Shown one piece after another: positions 30,010 to 38,229 of a stretch of DNA of 64,000 nucleotides. The DNA lies in assembly GCA_020853705.1 (NCBI GenBank), contig JADYYK010000281.1:1-64000 (forward strand), read 5' to 3'. The first letter of the stretch is position 1. Every line of letters begins with the position of its first letter. The stretch comes from Deltaproteobacteria bacterium (GTDB taxonomy: Bacteria; Myxococcota_A; Polyangia; Haliangiales; JADYYK01). The translations under genes and the position numbers were made by a program. The notes beneath the pieces were generated by a model that was given only the letters and a program-made list of their open reading frames with translations, had not been told where the DNA came from and made no database searches.

Positions 30010-31278
30010 ATGGCCGGCCTGGGCACGCGGCACGCCCCGTCGTTCCGCCTGATCAGCGCGCACTTCGCGCTCGGGCTGGTCGGCATGCTGGGCTTCGCGG
30101 CCGCGCTGCTGTGGCGCGGCGCCGCGGTCGAGGGCCACTTCTTCCAGCCCACGCTGCTCGGGCTGACCCACCTGTGCGTGCTGGGCTGGCTGGTGCCGGT
30201 CGCCATCGGCGCCATGCACCAGCTCATCCCGGTGGTCTTCGAGGTCCCGGTGCGCTCGGAGCGGCTGGCCTGGCTGGCCTTCGCGCTGTATGTGCCGGGC
30301 GCGCTCGGCTTCATGACCCGGCTGTGGGCCTTCGACCTGGGCTGGCTGTTCATCATCTCGGCCGGGCTGCTGGTGACCGCCATCATCCTCTATGCCGTCA
30401 ACCTGCTGGCGACGCTGGCGCGCGCCGCCCACGTCAGCCTGACCGGCGCCTATGTGATCGCGGCGCTGGGCTACCTCATGCTGGCGGCGTGCCTGGGCTT
30501 CGCGCTCGCCTACAACCTGCACCGGCCCTACCTCTACATCGATCATGTGCGGGTGCTGCGCGCGCACGCCCACGCCGCCGGCCTCGGCTTCTTCGGGCTG
30601 CTGGTCATGGGCGTGGCGTATCGCCTGCTGGAGATGTTCCTGCTCAGCCATGTCAGCGCGCTGGGGCCGGGCTGGGTCGCGCTGGGCGCGCTCAACCTGG
30701 CGCTGGCGGCGCTGCTGACCAACTTCGTGTTCGGCCAGGTCGCGGTGCTGACCTGGTTCGGGGTTCTTGCGGCGCTGGTCGGGGTCGCGGCCTTCCTGCT
30801 GCAGGTGCGGCGCCTGTACCGCGCGCGCATCAAGCGCAGCACCGACGCGGCCTGGCTGCACTCGCTGGCGGCGTTCGGTTACCTCGCGCTGGCGGCCGCG
30901 GTGGGCGCGGCCATCGCGCTGGCCGGGCGGCCCGAGGCGCTGCGCCAGCGCCTGGAGCTCGGCTATGCGGTGCTGTTCCTGCCCGGCTTCGTGGGCAGCA
31001 TCGTGGTCGGCCAGCTGTACAAGATCGTGCCGTTCCTGATCTGGTTCCATCGCTTCAGCGCCTATGTCGGGCTCAAGAAGGTGCCCTCGGCCAGCGAGCT
31101 CCTGGCGCCGCGCCCGCAGTGGGCGCAGCTCGGGCTGATGCACGCCGGCCTGGCGCTGCTGGCGGCCGGCGTGGTGGCGCCCAGCGCGCCCGCGCGCCTG
31201 GCCGGAGCGCTGCTGTTCGCGGCCTCGGCCGCGCTGCACGCGCGCAACCTCGGTGTGCTGTATCGAAGGAGGCCGTGA
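30010..31278 (+). CDS. Heme-copper-oxidase subunit I-like polytopic membrane protein
   Basis: 422 residues, about 11-12 predicted transmembrane helices. Conserved histidines occur within helices: His54 in GLTHLCVLGW, His70 in GAMHQLIPVVFE, His179 in YIDHVRV, and His186/His188 in LRAHAHAAGLGFFGLLVMG, plus WFHRFSAYVGLKK near the C terminus. The THxxxLGW and GAxxxLIP motifs resemble the small CcoN-like branch of heme-copper oxidases that accompany NO-related genes. It is shorter than NorB or CcoN (about 450-480 residues) and I cannot see the full set of copper ligands, so catalysis of NO or O2 reduction is inference. It starts 3 bases after the tandem DUF2249 stop. Confidence 0.78.
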   Translation: MAGLGTRHAPSFRLISAHFALGLVGMLGFAAALLWRGAAVEGHFFQPTLLGLTHLCVLGWLVPVAIGAMHQLIPVVFEVPVRSERLAWLAFALYVPGALGFMTRLWAFDLGWLFIISAGLLVTAIILYAVNLLATLARAAHVSLTGAYVIAALGYLMLAACLGFALAYNLHRPYLYIDHVRVLRAHAHAAGLGFFGLLVMGVAYRLLEMFLLSHVSALGPGWVALGALNLALAALLTNFVFGQVAVLTWFGVLAALVGVAAFLLQVRRLYRARIKRSTDAAWLHSLAAFGYLALAAAVGAAIALAGRPEALRQRLELGYAVLFLPGFVGSIVVGQLYKIVPFLIWFHRFSAYVGLKKVPSASELLAPRPQWAQLGLMHAGLALLAAGVVAPSAPARLAGALLFAASAALHARNLGVLYRRRP

Positions 31279-31616
31279 TGACCGCTGAGCTGCCCAGCCC
31301 GACGAGCGCTGCCCCGCTGGAGGCCGCGGCCCTGGAGGCCGCGCTGCACGAGGTGCTGGATCCCGAGACCGGCGTCAACCTGGTCGACCTGGGGCTGATC
31401 TACCGGGTGACCGCCGATCCGGCCACCGGCGCTGTCGCCGTGGTCATGACCTTGACCACGCCGGCGTGCCCCGCGGGCGACGTCATGGTCGCCGGGGTCG
31501 AGCGGCGCCTGGGGCGCGTGCCCGGCGTGACCACGGTCGAGGTGGACATCGTCTTCGACCCGCCCTGGACCCCGGCGCGCATCAGCCCCGCGGGGCGCGC
31601 GCAGCTCGGGGGCTGA
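31278..31616 (+). CDS. MIP18/DUF59-family metal-sulfur cluster assembly factor
   Basis: 112 residues. MIP18 (SufT/PaaD-like) domain: ALHEVLDPETGVNLVDLGLIYRV at the N terminus, the conserved TTPACPAGDVM loop with its Cys and VDIVFDPPWTPARIS (D-P-P-W-T-P) signature. Such proteins help mature Fe-S or metal centres. ATG and previous TGA share one base (TGATG at 31276-31280), so translation is coupled to the oxidase-like protein. It may repair or load metal centres damaged by NO (inference). It ends 6 bases before the convergent methyltransferase. Confidence 0.9.
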   Translation: MTAELPSPTSAAPLEAAALEAALHEVLDPETGVNLVDLGLIYRVTADPATGAVAVVMTLTTPACPAGDVMVAGVERRLGRVPGVTTVEVDIVFDPPWTPARISPAGRAQLGG

Positions 31617-31622
31617 GGGCGC

Positions 31623-32408
31623 TCAGCGTGGCCGGGGCACGCCGTGGAAGAAGGTGGCGCGCCCGCCCAGCGGATAGGCGAGCTCGCCGTGCTCCCAGTC
31701 GTAGTCGGCGCCGAGGCCGCGACCCAGCGCCTCCAGCTCTTCGCGCTGGTGCGTGCGCGCGACGCTGACCAGGAAGTCGAACAGCCCGATGGCCGGGATG
31801 ACGGGCACGAGGTAGGTCAGCGCCGCCTTGGCGGCGCGGCGGCGCGGCGCCCGCAGCGGGTTGACCAGCAGCGCGGCCGTCAGCGCGGGCAGGAAGCGCA
31901 GCGCGGTCGGCAGATGGCGCGGGAACGACTCCAGGATGACGATGGCGGAGCGGCTCTGCACCGCATCGGCCAGGATGGCGCTCACCAGCGCGGGCGGGAA
32001 GTGGTGCAGCGCATTGATGAAGGTGCGCACCGGGCGTGACAGCTCCGCGGGGACCCGGGTGGCGTCGACCGGCGCGGGCGCGAAGCTGACCCGGCCCGGA
32101 TAGCGCGCGGCCACCCGGGCCAGCGCGGCGCGGTTCGGGAACAGGTCGCTCATCATCACCTCGGGCAGCGTGCCGCCCTGCGCGGCCAGGGTGTCGAGCA
32201 GCACGCTGATGGGCTCGCCGGCGCCCGAGCACAGGTCGAGGACGCGGTCGCTGCCGACCCGCTCGAAGACCCGGCGCAGCACCGGCGCCATCCCGGCGAA
32301 GACCCCCGACCAGCGCACCCCGCGGCTGAGGATCTCGGTGATCGACTCGTGCAGCACTCCGGGGAGCCAGGGCTGGTCGTTGAACTCGAAGGCCTGCACG
32401 CGCTGCAT
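31623..32408 (-). CDS. Class I SAM-dependent methyltransferase
   Basis: 261 residues. SAM-binding motif I is VLDLCSGAGEP (residues about 55-65) and motif II has VMMSDLFPN. The region FINALHHFPPALVSAILADAV corresponds to motif post-II, and IVILESFPRHLP to motif III. A hydrophobic stretch (LTYLVPVIPAIGLFDFLVSV) suggests a membrane-associated or lipophilic substrate. It is convergent with the NO operon and divergent from the GMC oxidoreductase, whose ATG lies 110 bases away. Substrate unknown. Confidence 0.82.
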   Translation of the reverse strand: MQRVQAFEFNDQPWLPGVLHESITEILSRGVRWSGVFAGMAPVLRRVFERVGSDRVLDLCSGAGEPISVLLDTLAAQGGTLPEVMMSDLFPNRAALARVAARYPGRVSFAPAPVDATRVPAELSRPVRTFINALHHFPPALVSAILADAVQSRSAIVILESFPRHLPTALRFLPALTAALLVNPLRAPRRRAAKAALTYLVPVIPAIGLFDFLVSVARTHQREELEALGRGLGADYDWEHGELAYPLGGRATFFHGVPRPR

Positions 32409-32517
32409 GGCGTGATTGTAGTGCGCCGGCGCCGGCAGGTGCAGGGCGCCCGGCGTCGCCGCGCCGGACCTGACGGTCGTCAAGGGCGCGCGCGCAGCGC
32501 CGGAGCAGGCTGCTGGG

Positions 32518-34428
32518 ATGACCCCCGCCGTCACTCCGCCGCCCCAGCTGTCGACCGCGCAGCGCACCCTGCTGCTGGAGCTCGCCCGGACGTTGCTGCC
32601 CGAGGGCGGCCGGCTGCCTGGCGCCAGCCCGGCCTCGGTGGCCCGCGCCGAGGACTTCGTGCGCGAGATCTCGGGCGGCGCGCTGCGCGGCCTGGGCCTG
32701 ATGACGCGCCTGCTCGACGGCGCCGCGCTGCTGCGCACCGGGCGGCGCTTCCCGCGCCTGAGCCCGGCGCGAAAGACCGCGCTGGTGGAGCGCTGGCAGC
32801 ACGACCCGGTGCTGCGCTGGCCGCTGGCGGCGCTCAGCTTCCTGTTCAAGATGACCCACTTCGACGACCCGGGGGTGTACCAGCGCCTGGGCTGCCAGTA
32901 CGTCAAGGGCGGCCCCGCGACCCCGGCGCGCTGGCTGGGCCGGGTGCGCCGTGGCGCCGAGCTCGCCGCCAACGAGCAGCTGGAGTGCGACGTGGTCGTG
33001 ATCGGCACCGGCGCGGGCGGCGCCGTGGTCGGCAAGGAGCTGGCCGAGCAGGGGCTGGCGGTGCTGTTCGTGGAGGAGGGCGAGCACCACCGGCGCGACG
33101 CCTTCCGGGGCAGCGCGGTGGAGGCGCACCGCAAGTTCTACCGCGACAAGGCCGGCGTGGTCTCGCTCGGGAACACCGTGATGCCGGTCCTGATGGGTCG
33201 CCTGGTCGGCGGCTCGACCGCCATCAACACCGGGACCTGCTTCCGCACCCCCGACCGCGTGCTCGAGCGCTGGTGCGAGGGTCTGGCCTCGGACGCCCTG
33301 GCGCCGGCCCAGATGCAGCGTCACTTCGAGCGGGTGGAGCAGACGCTGGAGGTCGCCCCGGCACCCGAGCGGCTGCTCGGCGGCGCGGCGCGCGTGGTGG
33401 CGCGCGGCTGCGATCGCCTGGGCTGGCACCACTTCGCGTTGCGTCGCAACGCGCCCGCGTGCGACGGCCAGGGCGTGTGCGACTTCGGCTGCCCCAGCGA
33501 GGCGCGCCGCAGCATGGATGTGTCGTACCTGCCCGCGGCGCTCGGTCGCGGCGCCCTGATGGTCACCGGGCTGCGCGCCACGCGCATCCTCAGCGAGGGC
33601 GGACGCGCGGTCGGCCTCGAGGCCCGCGGCCAGGACGGGCGCCTCTTCCAGGTGCGCGCGCGCGCGGTGGTGCTGGCCGGCGGCGCGGTGCCGACACCGG
33701 CGCTGCTGCTCGAGCAGGGGCTGTGCAATGGCAGCGGTCAGGTCGGGCGCAACCTGTCGCTGCACCCGGGCACCCTGATGTCGGCGCGCTTCGACGAGCG
33801 GCTCGACAGCTACAACGCCATCCAGCAGGGGCAGGGCTGCGACCAGTTCCAGCACCAGGGGATCTTGCTGCTGGGCGCCAACGCCCCCATCAGCATCGCC
33901 GCCAACCTGTTCGCTCTCACCGGGCGCGCCCTGATGGACGTCATGGACGCCTACGATCAGATCGCCAGCTTCGGCGTCATGATCCAGGACGAGACCCGCG
34001 GCCGGGTGCGCCGGCTCGGGGGCCGCACCACGCTGAGCTACTGGCTGGAGCCCACCGACGTCGCCCGCCTGCACGCCGGCATGGTCCGCATCGCCGAGAT
34101 CTTCCACGCCGCCGGGGCGCGCGAGATGTACCCCTTGCTGGCGCGGCTGCCACGCATCAGCGGCCGGCAGGGCATCGACGCCCTGCGCGCCCTGCGCGTG
34201 GGCGCAGGCGATCTGCGCCTGACCAGCTTCCACCCCCTGGGCACCTGCCGCATGGGGCGCGATCCCAAGCGCAGCGTGGTCGACCTCGATCACCAGGCCC
34301 ACGAGCTGCCCGGTCTGTTCATCGTCGATGGCAGCACGGTGCCGGGGCCGCCTGGCGTCAACCCGCAGCTGACCATCATGGCGATGGCCACGCGCGCCGC
34401 CGAGGGGATCGGCCGCCTGCTGGCCTAG
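32518..34428 (+). CDS. GMC-family oxidoreductase with fused N-terminal helical subunit domain
   Basis: 636 residues. Residues about 10-135 are an alpha-helical gluconate-dehydrogenase-subunit-3-like domain. Residues about 155 onward are the FAD-binding GMC part: CDVVVIGTGAGGAVVGKELAE, acidic VEEG, GRLVGGSTAINTGTC, the cysteine segment ACDGQGVCDFGCPSEARRSMD, and C-terminal FHPLGTCRMG and GVNPQLTIMAMA. It is the fused counterpart of the split pair at 18452/18859. The TAG stop at 34426-34428 lies inside the target duplication of the adjacent IS element, so the protein is intact although the IS has separated it from its downstream DNA. Confidence 0.9.
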   Translation: MTPAVTPPPQLSTAQRTLLLELARTLLPEGGRLPGASPASVARAEDFVREISGGALRGLGLMTRLLDGAALLRTGRRFPRLSPARKTALVERWQHDPVLRWPLAALSFLFKMTHFDDPGVYQRLGCQYVKGGPATPARWLGRVRRGAELAANEQLECDVVVIGTGAGGAVVGKELAEQGLAVLFVEEGEHHRRDAFRGSAVEAHRKFYRDKAGVVSLGNTVMPVLMGRLVGGSTAINTGTCFRTPDRVLERWCEGLASDALAPAQMQRHFERVEQTLEVAPAPERLLGGAARVVARGCDRLGWHHFALRRNAPACDGQGVCDFGCPSEARRSMDVSYLPAALGRGALMVTGLRATRILSEGGRAVGLEARGQDGRLFQVRARAVVLAGGAVPTPALLLEQGLCNGSGQVGRNLSLHPGTLMSARFDERLDSYNAIQQGQGCDQFQHQGILLLGANAPISIAANLFALTGRALMDVMDAYDQIASFGVMIQDETRGRVRRLGGRTTLSYWLEPTDVARLHAGMVRIAEIFHAAGAREMYPLLARLPRISGRQGIDALRALRVGAGDLRLTSFHPLGTCRMGRDPKRSVVDLDHQAHELPGLFIVDGSTVPGPPGVNPQLTIMAMATRAAEGIGRLLA

Positions 34429-34430
34429 GG
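34423..34430. repeat. IS target-site duplication, left copy (GCCTAGGG)
   Basis: GCCTAGGG directly precedes the left end of the IS and is repeated exactly at 35845-35852. It includes the TAG stop codon of the GMC gene. A 9-bp duplication (GGCCTAGGG) is possible if the element ends one base earlier on the right. Confidence 0.88.
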
Positions 34431-34447
34431 CCAATGCCGGTCACTTA
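34431..34447. repeat. Left terminal inverted repeat of the IS
   Basis: CCAATGCCGGTCACTTA; 16 of 17 bases match the reverse complement of 35828-35844, with a single G/A difference at position 10. Confidence 0.92.
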
Positions 34448-35763
34448 AGGGCCGGACGTTTGCGGGGGTAGTTGCTCATCTTGATCTTCACAGCGCGCGG
34501 GTAGCTCCGTTCTCGCCGTTCTGGCAGAACGAAGTGGCTGATGTCCGCGCGTAGTTTGCGGAGCCTCTCCGGAGTTTTGCCGGCGTTCTCCAAGGACCAG
34601 GTGCGCAATGCTGTTTCGACCAGCGCCAGGGCAGCGGAGAAGCTGATGCGGGTGGGCGGTAGCCGTAGTTCGCGGGCGACTTGCTCTGCTTCCAGTCTCA
34701 CGAGGTTGTAGGCGAGCGCGAGTCCCCAGAGCTCTTGGGCCACACCCCGTGGACTCTTGCTGCGCGTTGTCTCTTCGCGGCGAAGCATCACGCGCTTGAC
34801 CTCGTTGTAGCCGAGTTCGATCTCCCATCGTTCATGGTAGAGGGCGATGATCTCCGCGGCCGGGTACCGCTTCGCGTCGACCAGTGAGGTCAACAGCGTC
34901 TGCGGTTGAAAGCCTCGACGACGGTACTTGATGGCGCGCATGGGCCACTTCTCAGGCAGCGTAGGATCCTTGGCACGCGCTCCGTCCGAGACTGTCATCT
35001 CGACAAGCTCATCACCTGGCGCGATGCGCTTGAGCCGCTTCCACCTCGAGACGATCTTGGCTCGCGTCAACCAGTGCCGCTGGCCACCCATGCGCTCGAT
35101 TCCTAGCAGCGTTTTCGCATTCAGAAAGCCCCGGTCGAGCAGGGTCACCGACTGCTCGGGCAAGTGCTTCCACAAGCCGGCGGCATATCTGCCCTCGTCG
35201 ATCTCGAGCGGCCCGAACTCCGCACCGACGAGGAGGTGCGACCTCAACGCCATCAGGGTGACCATCCTCGCGAGGGGATATCCGCTGATTCCGTCCCAAC
35301 GCCCCTTCTGGCTGCCAAAGTGCGCACGATTCTCCTCAGAGTCGGGCACGCGTAGCGTCGTGCCGTCCGCGCCGTAAAGCGCCAGGCCGCGCCACGCCAG
35401 CCGCCGCGCGCTCGCATGCGCCCACGTGGGTGCAGTCCGCTCGAACAGCCAACGCACCGGGTCGTCGCCCAGCCGCTCCCGGGCCTGCACGATCGTGCTG
35501 GGCGCGACTCGGACGCCGCGCTTGCCTGGCAACGCCAAATCCATCGCGGCCACGATCTCGGTGAGCGGCTGGTCGCGCATGATGCCCATCCCCAATACCA
35601 GCCAGATCACCTGTTCAGCAGGCAGCCGCCGTCGGCGAATCGTCGCGGTGCCCGTAGCGGCCAGCGCTTCCCCGATCCACTCGGGATCGATGCTGGCGCG
35701 AAAGCGCGGGAGGAAGTCATCGTGGGACGGGAGGGAGAGAACACGGTCGGCAACTCGCGGCAT
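34441..35763 (-). CDS. IS4-family transposase
   Basis: 440 residues, full length for IS4-type DDE transposases. Catalytic blocks: LYGADGTTLRVPD (first Asp), LLDRGFLNAKTLLG (second Asp in the L-x-DRGF motif) and YHERWEIELGYNEVK, which fits the IS4 signature Y-x2-R-x3-E-x6-K and supplies the catalytic Glu. N-terminal IS4-type DNA-binding region: ATIRRRRLPAEQVIWLVLGMG. The TGA stop overlaps the left inverted repeat. Codon use is less GC-extreme at third positions than in the neighbouring genes, consistent with acquisition. Confidence 0.95.
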   Translation of the reverse strand: MPRVADRVLSLPSHDDFLPRFRASIDPEWIGEALAATGTATIRRRRLPAEQVIWLVLGMGIMRDQPLTEIVAAMDLALPGKRGVRVAPSTIVQARERLGDDPVRWLFERTAPTWAHASARRLAWRGLALYGADGTTLRVPDSEENRAHFGSQKGRWDGISGYPLARMVTLMALRSHLLVGAEFGPLEIDEGRYAAGLWKHLPEQSVTLLDRGFLNAKTLLGIERMGGQRHWLTRAKIVSRWKRLKRIAPGDELVEMTVSDGARAKDPTLPEKWPMRAIKYRRRGFQPQTLLTSLVDAKRYPAAEIIALYHERWEIELGYNEVKRVMLRREETTRSKSPRGVAQELWGLALAYNLVRLEAEQVARELRLPPTRISFSAALALVETALRTWSLENAGKTPERLRKLRADISHFVLPERRERSYPRAVKIKMSNYPRKRPALK

Positions 35764-35827
35764 GACGCCATCGTGATCCTCGACCGCGACCGAAACAAGA
35801 ACCTCAGCGGGTGCGCCGGCTTCCAGC

Positions 35828-35844
35828 TAAGTGATCGGCATTGG
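35828..35844. repeat. Right terminal inverted repeat of the IS
   Basis: Reverse complement reads CCAATGCCGATCACTTA, one base different from the left repeat. Confidence 0.92.
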
Positions 35845-35852
35845 GCCTAGGG
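35845..35852. repeat. IS target-site duplication, right copy (GCCTAGGG)
   Basis: Exact copy of 34423-34430, immediately outside the right inverted repeat. Confidence 0.88.
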
Positions 35853-35858
35853 CGCAGG

Positions 35859-35882
35859 CGGGCTTGATCAGCGTCAAGCCCG
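35859..35882 (+). terminator. Hairpin, probable original terminator of the GMC oxidoreductase gene
   Basis: Perfect 9-bp stem CGGGCTTGA / TCAAGCCCG with a six-base loop TCAGCG. Without the IS it would start about 16 bases after the GMC stop codon. There is no T tract, as is common in such GC-rich genomes, so termination activity is inferred from structure and position. Confidence 0.5.
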
Positions 35883-35960
35883 GGGGCATGAAACGCGCGA
35901 CAAGGGGAGGGCGATCGATCGCGGGACCGTACGATCAGGCGAACGACGCGGGGGGCGGAC

Positions 35961-37613
35961 ATGGGCCATGATCGCGGGCAACGCTTCGAAGCCGACGGGT
36001 ACCGGCGCGACGTTAGCCGCGACGACGACGAGGCCGGCGCACCCGAGCCGCGCGCGCCCGGGCGGCGCGCCCTGACCGACGGCATGACGCGGGCGACCGC
36101 GCCGCGGCTCGACGCCGAGCTCTTGCAGCGGGCCAGCGCCTCGGCCGGTGCGCCGCTGCCCGCGGCCCAGCGCCGCAAGTTCGAGGGCTCGCTCGGGGTC
36201 GACCTCGGCTCGGTGCGGGTGCACCGCGGCCGGGACTCAGAGGTCGCCGCCGCCTCCGTCGCGGCGCGCGCCTACACCCTCGGCCAGGACATCCACTTCG
36301 GCCAGGGGCAGTACGATCCCGACAGCGCCGAAGGCGAGGCGCTGCTGGCGCACGAGGTCGCCCACACCGCGCAGCAGGCCAGCGACGGCGTCGCCGCGAG
36401 CACGCCGGCTTACCAGCTCGAGGTCAGTGCGCCAGGTGATGCGCAGGAGCTGGAAGCGGATCGTGCGGGGCAGGCCATGGTCGCGGGCGCGCCGGCCCAG
36501 GTCACGCGCGGGCAGGGGCTGACCCGACGCGTGCTGCGCGCGCCACCCGAGGGCGGCGCCGCGGCGCCCGCGCCCGCACCCGCGGACGACTCGACGACAC
36601 CGGGCTGGGTCGGCAAGAGCCTCGCCTTCGACGTGCTCGGCAAGCCCTTCAAGCTCAGCTTCGAGGACGGTGCCCGCGCCGAGCTCGAGACCGGCAAGGT
36701 CGGGTACCCCAGCAATGACGGCTTCGAGTACAAGAAGACCTACTCGGTCAACGTGCTCGGCCCGCTGGGCTTCACCGCCAGCGCCAGCGTCAAGGGCGGC
36801 ATCTTCGCCTCGCTGAGCGGCTTCCTGCAGTCCAAGCAGTTCGAGGTGTCGCCCGGCAAGAAGGCGCTCTCGCTGTCGGCCGGCGGCGCTGGCAAGCTGA
36901 GCTTCGAGGCCGCGGGCTCGCTGTCGGCGGGTGCCTTCCTGGGCGCGCCGTTCGCCAACCTGGCGCTCGAGGGCTACCTGCAGCTCGCCGCCGAGGCGTC
37001 CTCCAGCGTCAGCCTGTCGGGCGGCGGCGTGGTCACGCCCGATGGCGCGGTGTCCGGCAGCATCGGCATGAACATCGATCTCGGCGCCACCGTGAAGGCG
37101 TCGGGCGGCGTCAAGCTGAGCTACACCGCGCTGATCTTCTCCGGCGACATCGCGACCTGGGAGCTGGCGTCGTTCGATCTGGCCACCGCGACCATCGGCA
37201 TCCCCATCCTCATCGACCTCGCCACCGGGCAGGGCATCGAGCAGCCCATCTCGACCAAGTTCGAGTTCATGGACTTCCCCATGCCGAGCCCCAGCTACCG
37301 CCCGCTGACCGACGCCGAGCGCGAGCGCCTGGCCGAGATCAAGCCCGAGTACCGGCAGTACTTCCTGAGCGACCTGCGCAACATGGACGGCGCCAGCGGG
37401 GCCAGCGCCGGGCTGCCCCCGGAGGCGTTCGAGGGTGGTCCGGCCCCACCGGCGGCCACCGAGGAGGCCGTGGCAGGCCCCGGCATCGACACCAGCTCCA
37501 GCGCCGCCGGGCCCGGCGCGACGACGCCCGCAGCGGCCGAGCCGCCCGCGTGCGAGCCGCTGCAACAGTCGAGCGAGAACCCGCTGCTCGACGCCGGCAT
37601 GAGCATCCCGTGA
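35961..37613 (+). CDS. eCIS-core DUF4157 protein with long beta-rich C-terminal domain
   Basis: 550 residues, no signal peptide. Residues about 50-145 form the DUF4157 (eCIS core) domain: PLPAAQRRKFEGSLGVDLGSVRVH, then AAASVAARAYTLGQDIHFG and a zinc-type motif HEVAHTAQQ (His131, Glu132, His135). After a Pro/Ala linker, residues about 200-430 are Gly/Ser/Ala-rich repeating beta strands (SLSAGGAGKLSFEAAGSLSAG) without a recognised family. DUF4157 marks cargo or toxins of extracellular contractile injection systems and related myxobacterial proteins. No injection-system structural genes are in the window. Confidence 0.82.
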   Translation: MGHDRGQRFEADGYRRDVSRDDDEAGAPEPRAPGRRALTDGMTRATAPRLDAELLQRASASAGAPLPAAQRRKFEGSLGVDLGSVRVHRGRDSEVAAASVAARAYTLGQDIHFGQGQYDPDSAEGEALLAHEVAHTAQQASDGVAASTPAYQLEVSAPGDAQELEADRAGQAMVAGAPAQVTRGQGLTRRVLRAPPEGGAAAPAPAPADDSTTPGWVGKSLAFDVLGKPFKLSFEDGARAELETGKVGYPSNDGFEYKKTYSVNVLGPLGFTASASVKGGIFASLSGFLQSKQFEVSPGKKALSLSAGGAGKLSFEAAGSLSAGAFLGAPFANLALEGYLQLAAEASSSVSLSGGGVVTPDGAVSGSIGMNIDLGATVKASGGVKLSYTALIFSGDIATWELASFDLATATIGIPILIDLATGQGIEQPISTKFEFMDFPMPSPSYRPLTDAERERLAEIKPEYRQYFLSDLRNMDGASGASAGLPPEAFEGGPAPPAATEEAVAGPGIDTSSSAAGPGATTPAAAEPPACEPLQQSSENPLLDAGMSIP

Positions 37614-37626
37614 CCCGGAGGCCATC

Positions 37627-37962
37627 ATGAAGGATCCGTCCAGCAGCGACGCCCCGGCGCCCCCTGGCCCCGAGCGCGTCACCATCGAGGTGCCGTCGAT
37701 GCCCATCGACGCCGTCCAGGTGGTGCCGACCGCCTTCACGATTCACCTCAACGTCGGCACCTCGCTGCCAGACGGCCGCGTCGTGCCGCGGGCCCACCTG
37801 GCGCTCGGGATCGCCTTCGCGCGCCATCTGCACCAGCAGCTCGCCCACGCCATCGCCTGGGCCGAGGCCCGCGCGGCCAGCGCGACCAGCAGCAGCAGCG
37901 ACGTCGACGTCAGTGATAGCAGCGATCCGCGCAGCGCCGGCGCCGGTCGCAGCGGCCACTGA
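37627..37962 (+). CDS. Small hypothetical protein, possibly DUF3467-like
   Basis: 111 residues, 13 bases after the DUF4157 gene with a GGAGG ribosome site, so probably in the same operon. The core VQVVPTAFTIHLNVGTSLPDG ... VVPRAHLALGIAFARHLHQQL resembles the short beta-sandwich pattern of DUF3467 (strand, F-x-L-x-F, then AKxLxxxL). The match is weak and I do not assign it firmly. The C terminus is a Ser/Asp-rich tail. It may be a chaperone or partner of the DUF4157 protein. Confidence 0.68.
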   Translation: MKDPSSSDAPAPPGPERVTIEVPSMPIDAVQVVPTAFTIHLNVGTSLPDGRVVPRAHLALGIAFARHLHQQLAHAIAWAEARAASATSSSSDVDVSDSSDPRSAGAGRSGH

Positions 37963-38160
37963 TTCACTGTGGCCTCCGCGCGTCGCTGTCGCCGAGTGTG
38001 GCGCGGCGTGCGTCACACGTCGGGTTGTGGCTCGAGCAGGGGAGCTGACTGCACCACCTGACATCGATTCGCGCCAAGTATTTGAAATCACGCGTCTCAG
38101 CCCTTGAAAAGCAGGGGGGGCCCTCACTGTTGGCTGGTGGTAAGATGGCCGCGGCATAAC

Positions 38161-38198
38161 TGCTCTGGCCTTCGTCAAGGGGGGAGGACGCCAGAGCA
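38161..38198. promoter_or_regulatory. Inverted repeat in the leader of the kinase operon
   Basis: TGCTCTGGC (38161-38169) and GCCAGAGCA (38190-38198) are a perfect 9-bp inverted repeat with a 20-base spacer, ending 31 bases before the kinase ATG. It could be an operator or a leader RNA hairpin. The 268 bases between 37962 and 38230 contain no gene. They are less GC-rich than average around 38070-38110, with no promoter that I can assign confidently. Confidence 0.5.
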
Positions 38199-38229
38199 AG
38201 GTAGAGCAGCGGGCACAGGAGGCGGCTCC

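Larger units (their letters stand above)
34431..35844 (-). mobile_element. Intact IS4-family insertion sequence, 1414 bp
   Basis: Terminal inverted repeats CCAATGCCGGTCACTTA (34431-34447) and its counterpart at 35828-35844 match in 16 of 17 bases. The element is flanked by the 8-bp duplication GCCTAGGG and contains one uninterrupted transposase gene on the minus strand. Intact ends, intact transposase and identical duplications indicate a recent insertion. Confidence 0.93.

Noticed and set aside
35416..35850. Plus-strand frames across the IS
   Set aside because: They are antisense to an intact transposase with its full DDE and YREK motifs and have no domain of their own.
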